Shown: piece by piece, positions 16,000-24,546 of the stretch | Numbering within the stretch: position 1 is the first letter of the stretch | How the letters are laid out: the number at the start of each line of letters is the position of its first letter | DNA from: an uncultured Varibaculum sp. | GTDB lineage: Bacteria > Actinomycetota > Actinomycetes > Actinomycetales > Actinomycetaceae | Direction of reading: 5' to 3' | NCBI RefSeq assembly: GCF_902489465.1 | Contig: NZ_CABTZZ010000012.1 | Coordinates: forward strand, 1 to 61,533 | Length of the DNA stretch: 61,533 bases | Notes under the pieces: generated by a model | Told to the model about the DNA's origin: nothing | The model's database searches: none | What the model saw: the letters and a program-made list of their open reading frames with translations, nothing else | Made by a program: the position numbers and the translations under genes

Positions 16000-17386
16000 A
16001 CCCGTCCTCCTCAACGCTAGGAATTAGAATCGGAATCTCGGCGCGCACCGTAGTTGGTCCGCCCAGAGGCGAAACTATCCGCAAGTTTCCCCCGAAAGCC
16101 TCTAGGCGTGCCTGCAAACCTGCCAAGCCGTGTCCCGGAATGATTTTCGCACCCCCACCCCCATTATCCACTATGGAAATAACCAGGGAAGAACCCGCAA
16201 CTATCAGCAGAGATGCTTTAGGATTTGCAACATGTTTGGCGATATTAGTTAAAGATTCGCACACCAAATAATAGGCGGCAGCAGCGGCTCCAGCAGGTAG
16301 AGACGGTAACTCTTCCGGCAGATGCATCTCAACTTGCACCGGAGAATCTGCGCACACGTCTCGCACCGCCTCCGCTAGTCCCTTGTCAGACAATACTTTC
16401 GGATGCACTCCCGCAACTGTGCGTCTGAGCGCCACTAAGGATCTATCGTTAGCGTCTTGCGCCTGTCGCAGTAAAGACAGTACCTCCTGTATTTTTGCGC
16501 TGAACTGTGGCACGGAGACTGATTCCTGATTCACAGAACAGTTTAAAGAACCGGCAGATGCTCTAGGAGGCGTATCCTCGCCCAATACCGCTCCCCCGGA
16601 TACTGTCGGCTGCCGGTCTTGACTAGAATCAGCGTCCCTTAAAGCCACAGCCTTCGCTAATTCTTGCTCCAGCAAACTAAGAGAAAGCTCTGCCTCTCCA
16701 ACTTTCATGGAAGCTGCCACCAAGTACTGTTGCGCCCCATCATGCAGGTCGCGTTCAATCCGGCGGCGTTCAATCTCGAAAGCATCTACGATTTCTCGGC
16801 GAGAACGATGCAGCTGCCTGATTTCTTGCTCGTCCATCGGATTGTCTTGCGCTAACGAATAGATGATTCGCGGATAAATAGCCGCTCCTAGGCTAAATAC
16901 CAGCCACAACGCGATGGTCGCGATTAAATCTGGCGAACCGTCCCCCAACGATAGCGGCGCTAGCAGCCGTCCGAAATAGAACTGAAAGAACTGGGTTACC
17001 AGGTAACCTAAAACTACTAGCGCCCAGAAACTAATCGCATTAACGAACAGGCAAAACAGCAATATAGGGATGTCTCGGCTGGTTTTTGCTGGTTGGATAA
17101 GTTTTCCCTCTCCAGTAAATAAAGAATCATTCCCCGGAATCACCCAAAGATGCCAAATGTTCGCGTCCGGTTTACCGAGCATTGCGCCGGCGCGATACCG
17201 CACTGCGCAGGTATAGTTGGCGAGGGTAATGCGAGCTTTTTTAGGATGAATCAGCATGAACGCAAAATGTACTAGCAGCGCTAAGAGTTCTACTACAAAA
17301 TAGGCTGGCCCTAGCAGCAGCGCCATGCGGGGAGCCACCCGTTTTTTGTCGTTTATTCCCTGGAAAAAGGGATCTATTCGCTGCAT
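15980..17386 (-). CDS. Sensor histidine kinase (HisKA_3 type)
   Basis: A 468-residue membrane kinase. Membrane segments lie near residues 21-46, 105-135 and 154-178; the long polar stretch between the first two is probably the sensing part. The dimerisation/phosphoacceptor helix contains RIERDLHDGAQQ with H215, typical of NarL-type partners. A C-terminal HATPase_c domain has the N-box CESLTNIAKH and glycine boxes DNGGGG and GHGLAGL. A Ser/Pro-rich insert (about 260-290) separates the two. AGGAT about 8 nt upstream supports the ATG. It signals to the response regulator it overlaps; the signal is unknown. Confidence 0.92.
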   Translation of the reverse strand: MQRIDPFFQGINDKKRVAPRMALLLGPAYFVVELLALLVHFAFMLIHPKKARITLANYTCAVRYRAGAMLGKPDANIWHLWVIPGNDSLFTGEGKLIQPAKTSRDIPILLFCLFVNAISFWALVVLGYLVTQFFQFYFGRLLAPLSLGDGSPDLIATIALWLVFSLGAAIYPRIIYSLAQDNPMDEQEIRQLHRSRREIVDAFEIERRRIERDLHDGAQQYLVAASMKVGEAELSLSLLEQELAKAVALRDADSSQDRQPTVSGGAVLGEDTPPRASAGSLNCSVNQESVSVPQFSAKIQEVLSLLRQAQDANDRSLVALRRTVAGVHPKVLSDKGLAEAVRDVCADSPVQVEMHLPEELPSLPAGAAAAAYYLVCESLTNIAKHVANPKASLLIVAGSSLVISIVDNGGGGAKIIPGHGLAGLQARLEAFGGNLRIVSPLGGPTTVRAEIPILIPSVEEDGFENHLG

Positions 17387-17440
17387 GTTTCTATCCTATT
17401 GGCAAGCGCAAGCGTTCCGACAGAGCGCCCTCACTATTAT

Positions 17441-17475
17441 TTAGGTAGAGCTAGCACTACCTAAAAACTAGCTCT
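17441..17475. promoter_or_regulatory. Two overlapping inverted repeats in the kinase/ABC divergent promoter region
   Basis: TTAGGTAG (17441-17448) pairs with CTACCTAA (17457-17464), and AGAGCTAG (17447-17454) pairs with CTAGCTCT (17468-17475). Both are perfect 8 bp repeats that interlock, so only one can form at a time. The location between a two-component system and its likely target genes suggests a response-regulator binding region. Confidence 0.5.
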
Positions 17476-17518
17476 AAGGTGCTAACCGGATTGAAAGCAG
17501 TTCGCAACAATAGAGAAT

Positions 17519-18217
17519 ATGGATATATCTACCCGCGCATTGACTAAGGTTTATGGTTCACGCACTGTTTTAGCGGGGATTGATTTACAGATTCCCACTG
17601 CCAGCCAGGTAGCATTTACCGGGCCATCCGGGGTAGGAAAAACTACGCTACTTTACCTGCTCAGCGGAATTATTGCGCCCTCTAGTGGTGAGATTTATTT
17701 GGGCAGTAGCCAACTTAAAGAGTACTCCCGGAGAGATTTACTGGCGCTACGCCGGCAAAAATTTGGATTTGTTTTCCAATCAGAGCAGTTAGTAGACCAG
17801 CTGAGCGTACGGGAAAATGTGGCTTTACCACTGCTGTTAAAACGGATAGGGCGCGCCGAGGCGATGTCCCGGGCTCAAAGAGAGCTAGAAAAACTGGGTT
17901 TAGAAACCATTAGTAGTCAAATAAGTGGGAATCTATCGGCAGCGCTACGCCAAAAAGTAGCTCTGGCGCGCGCCCTAGTTGGCAGACCAGAAATAATTAT
18001 CGCCGACCAGCCGACTGACTGTTTAGATGAGGTAACGGCGCAAGAAACTATGCAGGTGCTATCTACTGCCGCGCATCAAATGGGAGCCACCCTGCTGATA
18101 ACTAGCCTTAATTCCCAGGACACTAGCTGGTGCGAACGCACGATTACTTTACGGGACGGACTGATAGTTTCCGATAGAAGCAAAACGCCTTTGCCGGAGA
18201 ATCCTGGGGAAAACTAA
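17519..18217 (+). CDS. ABC transporter ATP-binding protein with degenerate catalytic motifs
   Basis: A 232-residue ATPase of the MacB/LolD type. Walker A is intact (GPSGVGKTT, 35-43). The signature is poor (NLSAALRQ instead of LSGGQ-Q). Walker B ends D163-Q164 (IIIADQPT), so the catalytic glutamate is glutamine, and the H-loop histidine is replaced (LLITSLN, S196). It may bind ATP but hydrolyse it slowly or not at all. The ribosome site is weak. The stop codon is followed directly by the ATG of a membrane partner, and a second, canonical ABC module lies downstream. It could also be a regulatory half of a heterodimer. Confidence 0.85.
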   Translation: MDISTRALTKVYGSRTVLAGIDLQIPTASQVAFTGPSGVGKTTLLYLLSGIIAPSSGEIYLGSSQLKEYSRRDLLALRRQKFGFVFQSEQLVDQLSVRENVALPLLLKRIGRAEAMSRAQRELEKLGLETISSQISGNLSAALRQKVALARALVGRPEIIIADQPTDCLDEVTAQETMQVLSTAAHQMGATLLITSLNSQDTSWCERTITLRDGLIVSDRSKTPLPENPGEN

Positions 18218-19759
18218 ATGCGAACCCTACAACTTCTTTATAGCTGGTCGCGGCGTTTCCATTATCCGAAAACTGCGGAGTTTTTGTCACTTTTCTCAGC
18301 TTGTTTGACTGCTTATAGTATTTGTTTGTTGCTAGGAGGAATAAAGGCGGCTTTCCGTCTGGGAGTCTTTTGCCCCTCGGGAGCAGATTTTCAATGTGCT
18401 GGCTCGGTACAAGACTTATTTTCGCTGCATGAATCGGATTTAGGGAACCAATTAGCAGACGTAGTGACCGTACTGTACGGATTAATGTTTACCGCTGCGG
18501 TAATTCTGATTATTTTTCCCTTAACTATTTTGTGGTGGAACCGTTTAACCCTAGATGAACGCCGACTAGCTGAGTTATTGAACACTTTAGGAAAATTAGG
18601 GGCTCCGTTTCACACCAGGTTGGTCGTATGTGCAGTATCGATACTCGCCTATGCGGGGCTGGGATGGCTGGGAGGAGTAGCGCTTTACTGTGCATCTGTG
18701 CCGCTATTAGGAAAGCTGAAACTATTAGGAATTCCTCTAGGCGGATTTAACCTGATCCCGCCAATTAAGGCAGTAATAATAGTTTTCTTAGTATTAGCCA
18801 TAGTTCCCCTGTTGAAAGCGCTGAGCTTAACCCGTAAATACACTGGCATTCCCCGCTACTTACGCCCCCGCAGCAGAGTCCGAGAACTGTCAGGGGCAAC
18901 CATAGGATTAATAATTATCGGTGCCTGCTTGGTCTCGATTCCGGGGCTAGCGTTTATTCTCCCGCTAACTCCCCTGTTATTAATGGTAGTGATATTCCTA
19001 TTTTGTATACTTTTCGCCTGGATTTTTGGAATATTTTTACCAGCAAATGCCCTCTCCTTAGCGGTTTGGCCGCTCAGCCGCACTCGCCACTTAAGTTTGC
19101 TTTTAGCAGTGCGAAATATCCGCTTCCACCCACAAAGATACTGGGTATCAATCACCCCGGTACTATCCTTAGCGCTAAGTTACCTGCTATCTTTCATGTT
19201 CTTAACTATTTTTCCCTATCTTTGGAAAGGATCTAGCGAACCTATCCTCACCAGTTCCAGCGAAAGCGCCGGGGCTTGGCAGTCACTTTTAAGCGACGAG
19301 GGCGAGTTTCTTTCCCTACTGCAAACCGATATTCGCAGCGGATGGCTGATTACCGCAATTTTAGTAGCCGCCCTCACCTGTCTTTGCGTAGCCGTGAGCA
19401 CCACTGCAGATAATGAGCAAAGCCGCACCCAAAAAGCCCTATTGCTTCAGTTAGGATGCCCGCCACGTACTATTCGCAGAGCAAAATGGTGGGAAATAAT
19501 CTTGCCCTATATTTTCGGATTCAGCCAGCTAATCCTGGGGGTAATCCTATTTTTAACCTTACTGGTAGCTGGTGGCGGTATAGGGGTAAGCGAAGAGCTA
19601 CAAACAACCCTAAAGATTACTGCCCCGATGGCAGCCATGTTAGCGGTAAGTGTATTAGTACAGGTAGGGACCTTTATGGCACTTAACCGGAGCGGCAGTG
19701 TATCCCAATCCCCTATGCCAGGTAGAGCTAGCTATAAGAAAAAATCATTGCCTAAGTGA
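18218..19759 (+). CDS. Polytopic membrane protein, putative permease partner of the degenerate ATPase
   Basis: A 513-residue protein with roughly ten hydrophobic segments and no large extracellular domain. Its C-terminal part (VRNIRFHPQRYWVSITPVLS, then a region with LLLQLGCPPRTIRRAKWWE) resembles the coupling-helix region of FtsX-type permeases, in which a 'LGC/LGA...' stretch contacts the ATPase. Assignment as an FtsX-like permease is by this similarity and by the adjoining ATPase gene, whose stop codon touches its ATG. The substrate is unknown. N-terminal cysteines (PSGADFQCAG) could form an extracytoplasmic disulfide. Confidence 0.65.
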   Translation: MRTLQLLYSWSRRFHYPKTAEFLSLFSACLTAYSICLLLGGIKAAFRLGVFCPSGADFQCAGSVQDLFSLHESDLGNQLADVVTVLYGLMFTAAVILIIFPLTILWWNRLTLDERRLAELLNTLGKLGAPFHTRLVVCAVSILAYAGLGWLGGVALYCASVPLLGKLKLLGIPLGGFNLIPPIKAVIIVFLVLAIVPLLKALSLTRKYTGIPRYLRPRSRVRELSGATIGLIIIGACLVSIPGLAFILPLTPLLLMVVIFLFCILFAWIFGIFLPANALSLAVWPLSRTRHLSLLLAVRNIRFHPQRYWVSITPVLSLALSYLLSFMFLTIFPYLWKGSSEPILTSSSESAGAWQSLLSDEGEFLSLLQTDIRSGWLITAILVAALTCLCVAVSTTADNEQSRTQKALLLQLGCPPRTIRRAKWWEIILPYIFGFSQLILGVILFLTLLVAGGGIGVSEELQTTLKITAPMAAMLAVSVLVQVGTFMALNRSGSVSQSPMPGRASYKKKSLPK

Positions 19760-19825
19760 TGGTGGATCAGAAGAAAAGAAAATACTTTCGTAGATATAAA
19801 TGGACGAACTAGAGAAAGAGCAGCC

Positions 19826-20575
19826 ATGATTCAAAATGGAAACTATCCGCAAACGCCAGCCAATAGACGTTCTTTAGTGAGCTTAAAAGATGTTTACAAG
19901 ATTTATCGGCAAGGAGAAGTAGAAGTACGCGCCCTCAACGGGGTGAACGTGGATATTTACTCCGGTCAATTTACTGCCATCGTTGGGCCTTCTGGTTCCG
20001 GTAAATCAACTTTGCTGCATTGTTTAGCGGGACTAGATGCGGTTACCAGCGGACTAGTTACGGTTGCCGGGCAAAACCTGGCCGCTATGGACGACACTAA
20101 ACTCACCAAGTTTCGCCGCGACCATATCGGGTTTGTGTTTCAATCATTCAACCTGATTCCCACGTTGACGGCTGCCGAAAATATCCATCTGCCCGCGCTG
20201 CTATCGGGAAAGAAAACTGCTCCTAGGTGGGAAAAACAGATTATCGAAATCTTGAATTTACAAGACCGCCTAACCCATAAACCGGCAGAACTATCAGGGG
20301 GACAACAGCAGCGGGTAGCGGTAGCTCGCGCCCTGGTAGCCAAACCAGCCCTGCTGGTAGCTGATGAGCCCACGGGAAACCTGGACTCGTCCTCGTCAAT
20401 GGAAGTACTAAAACTGCTGCGGGAAGCAGTAGACAAGTTGGGACAAACCGTAGTGATGGTAACCCATGATGCTCGCGCCGCCTCGGTAGCTGACCGGGTA
20501 CTGGTGGTTCGCGACGGGCAAGTAACCCAAGAACTTAACCAACCCAGCCGCGAAGAACTGGCACAGGTGATCTAA
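19826..20575 (+). CDS. ABC transporter ATP-binding protein, MacB/LolD type
   Basis: A 249-residue ATPase with all motifs intact: Walker A GPSGSGKST, signature LSGGQQQRVAVARAL, Walker B LLVADEPTGNLDS and the H-loop VMVTHD. An N-terminal extension of about 18 residues precedes the domain. It drives the FtsX-type permease encoded immediately downstream (the ATG follows the stop codon directly). This contrasts with the degenerate ATPase of the preceding pair. Probable roles are peptide/lipoprotein export or antimicrobial-peptide defence, inferred from family and the neighbouring two-component system. Confidence 0.92.
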   Translation: MIQNGNYPQTPANRRSLVSLKDVYKIYRQGEVEVRALNGVNVDIYSGQFTAIVGPSGSGKSTLLHCLAGLDAVTSGLVTVAGQNLAAMDDTKLTKFRRDHIGFVFQSFNLIPTLTAAENIHLPALLSGKKTAPRWEKQIIEILNLQDRLTHKPAELSGGQQQRVAVARALVAKPALLVADEPTGNLDSSSSMEVLKLLREAVDKLGQTVVMVTHDARAASVADRVLVVRDGQVTQELNQPSREELAQVI

Positions 20576-23383
20576 ATGTTGTTTTTAACAAAAGCAAACC
20601 TGAAAGCGCACAGCCGCCAATATGTAGCAACCGCCATCGCCATCATTATTTGCTGTGTTTTTATTTGCGGAGCCAGCAGTTTTGCCTCCGTTATGAGTTG
20701 GGTGATGGGGGTAGGACAAACCCAATTCAACCAGAATACCCAGGTACAGATAACCAGAGAGGTAGATCTGGACAATCCCGATAGCTCGCAGGCAGTACAG
20801 GGAACCTTAAGCTGGGAAAAAACACCCGATAACGAATATGAAGTTATTCTGAAAAAACAAGACGCTATTCGTAACGCAGTTGGTGAAGACCTTGACTTAC
20901 AGCCGCTTTATTATCTAGTTACGCTCGCCAATATCAATGAGAAAAACATTTATCTGTCCGGGACAGGACTATTGCCTAAAGGCTATTATCGTCCTCCCTT
21001 AGCTGAGGGACGTTATCCTACCGGGAAAAATGAAATAATTTTAGGCGAAAGCTACCTGGAAAACGGCAAAACCAAGATCGGTGACCAGATTGAACTGAAA
21101 ACCGATGAGCTAGTACACGAGCACAGCGCGAAAGAAAAAACCATTCCGGTTACGATTACCGGCACAGTTAAGCAAGATGCCACGATGAGAATCGGGAACC
21201 TACCGGATGTATATTACTCCGCCCAGCTAACCAAAACACTTAGCGATTATTCAAAGGAATCACCCTCGAAAATCCTGATAAACACGCAGCAAAACCCAAA
21301 AGCGGTAGTACAAAAACTCGGAAAATACCTAAATGACAATAAACTATTATCCGAAGACGGCTGGGTAGTTACCGTAGATGCATTGCAAAAATCATCCGAT
21401 TCCGATTTAGCCAAATCTGTGGCAATGCAAGCGGCTTCCTTAGCTTTCCCACTGCTAGCGGTACTGGTATGTATTGGAATCGTTTCCGTAACTTTCCAGG
21501 TGGTTCTAGCTAGGCGGAGGCGAGAAACCGCCTTGCTACGCTGCGTGGGGGCTACCGTTTCTCAAATCAGGCGTTCGGCATTTTCCGAATGCATTATGGT
21601 GGGCGTAATCTCTGCCCTTCTGGGAACTGCCTTAGGGTGGACTGCCTCGGTTGTGGTGGCAGTAGCCACCGGAATGATTGGCTCATTTACCCAAGCTGCC
21701 CAAGTAATTGGTTTCACCCCGGCAGTGGTATCGCTCTTAACCGGGATAATAGTGCCTTTGATTGGCGGAATGCGTCCCACCCTGGGGTTAGCGAAAATCT
21801 TGCCGGTAGCTGCCTTGAACCCCATGGAGCTAACCAAAATGGGCAAGAAGAAACGCCATATCGCACGCGGCGTGTTTATGGCACTGTTTACACTGGTGGG
21901 AGCTGGGTTGTGGACGTTGGCGTGGCTAAATAAGGGGCAGGAAGACGATCAAGCTATGGCCATCGCGCTGAGCTGTGCCCTGGCAGGATGCCTATTTATT
22001 TTCTTAGCCGCGCTGCTAGCTTGCCGCAGTTTCCTTCCGGCATTCACAGCTGCCCTAACGCGGCCTTTCGCCTCCCGCTCTGCTACTTTGAAATTAGCGG
22101 GAGAAAATGTAAAACGCGATCCTAATCGCACTGGAGCTACCGGGACTGCCCTGGTATTAGGGGTAACCTTAATGGCCACTATTTTGGTAGGCACGATATC
22201 TTTACAAAGCACCATCACTGATGAACTAAACCGGCGTTTTTCAGTGGATATGTCGCTAGTTGCCGTAAATGAATCCCATCAGATGCCGGAGGAGATAACC
22301 AAGAAATTACCGAAACTGCAGAGCGTAACTAAGGTTGCTTCCCTGCCCTCTCGGATTATCAAAGAGGCTCATGATGAAAACGGTAAACCGGTTCAACTGA
22401 ACTTAGCGCTCGAACGGGTAGAAGCTTACGAGGGCGAGAAAGAAGCAACAGCCAGCTCGGCTCCCGAAGAGGGGGAAACGGGAAACACTTCGGATGCGAT
22501 TGCCACCGATTCCGGCAACCAAAAGCCTGAAAACCGGTCAGTTTTAGCGGTCGGTTTGCCCGATAACCCCGAGGCGGTATTACGTCATCAGGTTAAAACC
22601 CCTCAAAAAGGCACCGCCTGGCTAATGACCGAGGACGAGAGGAAACACCCTAGCAAGGTGACCTTAACTTTTGCTAGCGGACAGAAGCTGACGGTTGCTT
22701 TAAAGACTCCTCCACAAGAGAATCAAGCCTTCCCTAGCTCTGCATTTGGTTCCTATCTGGTACTTTCGCGAGCAGATTTAGACGGTATTACCCCCAGTGA
22801 AACCGGGAAAAATCCGGCAGGCGTAATCCTCAAAATGGATATGGAAAAAACGCCTACCGAGATTATGGAGGATATACAGGACCTATCTATCTTGGCTCCG
22901 GCAGATTCTTTAGCGGAAACTGGAGGGGTAATGATTACGGCTTCCATAAATCTGGTGCTTAAAGTACTGATGACCATTCTGCTATCGCTATTAGGGGTAT
23001 CTGCCCTGGTCGCCCTGGTGGGGGTAGCGAACACTTTGAGCCTTTCAGTAGTAGATCGCAAACGCGAAAACGCCCTGCTCCGAGCGGTCGGTTTTACTCA
23101 AAAACAGATTCGCGCCATGCTACTAACCGAGGGGATGCTAATCGGGTTAGGGGCGCTGATCGTAGGGATTGCATTGTCGATACTGTTCTCATGGTTCGTG
23201 ATGCAATGTATGCCTTTCAGCGATTTAATAAGTCCAAAGGATATTCACCTGCAAATCCCGTGGCTGTGGTTAGGGATAATAATCCTGGTAACTGAAGGGT
23301 TCTGTTTCCTAGCCTCGGTGCTGCCCGGTCGTCAAGCCGCTAAAGCCAGCCCGGTAGCTGCTTTAGCTAGTGCTGACGAGTAA
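20576..23383 (+). CDS. ABC transporter permease, FtsX/MacB family
   Basis: A 935-residue permease with the duplicated FtsX layout: an N-terminal membrane helix (residues ~13-43), an extracytoplasmic domain (~45-280), three helices with RRRETALLRCVGAT near 311-323, a middle helix block, a second extracytoplasmic domain (~560-790) with an Asp/Glu/Ser-rich insert, then a second FtsX domain with KRENALLRAVGFT. This is the ten-helix type of permease found with BceA-, LolD- or MacB-like ATPases. Its ATPase is encoded directly upstream. A GC-rich hairpin follows the gene. The substrate is unknown. Confidence 0.9.
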   Translation: MLFLTKANLKAHSRQYVATAIAIIICCVFICGASSFASVMSWVMGVGQTQFNQNTQVQITREVDLDNPDSSQAVQGTLSWEKTPDNEYEVILKKQDAIRNAVGEDLDLQPLYYLVTLANINEKNIYLSGTGLLPKGYYRPPLAEGRYPTGKNEIILGESYLENGKTKIGDQIELKTDELVHEHSAKEKTIPVTITGTVKQDATMRIGNLPDVYYSAQLTKTLSDYSKESPSKILINTQQNPKAVVQKLGKYLNDNKLLSEDGWVVTVDALQKSSDSDLAKSVAMQAASLAFPLLAVLVCIGIVSVTFQVVLARRRRETALLRCVGATVSQIRRSAFSECIMVGVISALLGTALGWTASVVVAVATGMIGSFTQAAQVIGFTPAVVSLLTGIIVPLIGGMRPTLGLAKILPVAALNPMELTKMGKKKRHIARGVFMALFTLVGAGLWTLAWLNKGQEDDQAMAIALSCALAGCLFIFLAALLACRSFLPAFTAALTRPFASRSATLKLAGENVKRDPNRTGATGTALVLGVTLMATILVGTISLQSTITDELNRRFSVDMSLVAVNESHQMPEEITKKLPKLQSVTKVASLPSRIIKEAHDENGKPVQLNLALERVEAYEGEKEATASSAPEEGETGNTSDAIATDSGNQKPENRSVLAVGLPDNPEAVLRHQVKTPQKGTAWLMTEDERKHPSKVTLTFASGQKLTVALKTPPQENQAFPSSAFGSYLVLSRADLDGITPSETGKNPAGVILKMDMEKTPTEIMEDIQDLSILAPADSLAETGGVMITASINLVLKVLMTILLSLLGVSALVALVGVANTLSLSVVDRKRENALLRAVGFTQKQIRAMLLTEGMLIGLGALIVGIALSILFSWFVMQCMPFSDLISPKDIHLQIPWLWLGIIILVTEGFCFLASVLPGRQAAKASPVAALASADE

Positions 23384-23417
23384 ACAGCAGCAGATGGGTC
23401 AATAGCCCGTTTGCACT

Positions 23418-23448
23418 TTGGGGGGCGCTGCCAGGCAGCGCCCCCCAA
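23418..23448. terminator. Terminator after the FtsX-type permease
   Basis: A perfect 13 bp stem (23418-23430 with 23436-23448) encloses CCAGG. Only a short A/T tail follows, so termination strength is uncertain. It lies between convergent genes. Confidence 0.7.
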
Positions 23449-23552
23449 TAAAGTATCATCAGCTCAAATAGTGTTTAGGGGGATAAATCCTCCGGAAAAA
23501 TAAGTGCCGCTTAGAAGCTACTTACCCCTGATCAACTAGGTTGATAGCCAAA

Positions 23553-24437
23553 TTAATGGCTGTAGCCTGCCATTTCTTCTAGGCGGGCAATCCGTTCATC
23601 CATCGGCGGATGGGTAGAAAACAGATGCTTCATCCCCTTTCCACGGAAAGGATTAGCAATCATCATGAAGCCAACCTTCTCGGTTTGCGGATTACTCTGC
23701 AGAGGACGTGCCACCGTTCCCGCCTCAAGTTTCTTTAGAGCACTGGCCAAAGCTAAAGGATCTCGCGCAAGCTCAGCACCGGTCTCATCTGCGTCAAACT
23801 CACGTGTACGAGAAATCGCCATTTGGGTAAACATCGAGGCAATCGGAGCTAACAACATCAAAAGCACCATCGCCAACCCGCCAAGCGGGTTATTGTCACC
23901 GTCGCGGCGCCCTCCCCCAAAGAAAAACAACATTTGCGCTACCGAAGTAATTAAACCGCCAATGGCTGAGGCCACCGAAGAGGTCAAAATATCGCGGTTA
24001 TAGACGTGCATTAACTCGTGCGCCAAAACCCCGCGAAGCTCACGCTCGTCAAGGATCTGTAAAATCCCCTCAGTACAGCAAACCGCTGCATTTTGGGGGT
24101 TACGTCCCGTAGCAAAGGCATTAGGGGCCGAAGTAGGAGCAATATACATCCGAGGAACCGGCTGACCAGCAGTTTGCGAAAGCTCAGTAACAATCCGCAC
24201 TATTTGCGGATATTTCCCCGGATCCACCGGGTAGGCGTTCATAGATCTAATCGCAATCTTGTCTGAATTCCAGTAACTATAGAAGGTTGAAATCAACCCG
24301 ATAGCCGCAAAAATCCAGATAAAAGCGGAACTGCCGGTACCGTAAGCAATCAGATAGCCAACTAGCAGCAGCAACGCCCACATCACAGCGAACAGCAGCC
24401 CAGTTTTCAAGCCATTACTAATACGTTTCTTGCCCAT
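23553..24437 (-). CDS. htpX: Membrane zinc metalloprotease HtpX homolog
   Basis: A 294-residue M48-family protease for membrane protein quality control. It has two N-terminal membrane helices, the zinc motif HELMH with the downstream EFDADETGAEL glutamate region, and further hydrophobic segments around the active site. Length is normal. ATG at 24437 is chosen because AGGAGG lies 5 nt upstream; the frame is open slightly further. It follows the ferredoxin-NADP reductase gene on the same strand after 109 nt, perhaps in one transcript. Confidence 0.94.
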   Translation of the reverse strand: MGKKRISNGLKTGLLFAVMWALLLLVGYLIAYGTGSSAFIWIFAAIGLISTFYSYWNSDKIAIRSMNAYPVDPGKYPQIVRIVTELSQTAGQPVPRMYIAPTSAPNAFATGRNPQNAAVCCTEGILQILDERELRGVLAHELMHVYNRDILTSSVASAIGGLITSVAQMLFFFGGGRRDGDNNPLGGLAMVLLMLLAPIASMFTQMAISRTREFDADETGAELARDPLALASALKKLEAGTVARPLQSNPQTEKVGFMMIANPFRGKGMKHLFSTHPPMDERIARLEEMAGYSH

Positions 24438-24546
24438 TTGTTCCTCCTGGTTTACCCGCAATCTAACAGGTGAAACTGCACAAATACTGACAAATTCCTG
24501 CCAAAGACCTGCAGCTTCACCAAAGATAAAAAGACAGGTGAGCTAA

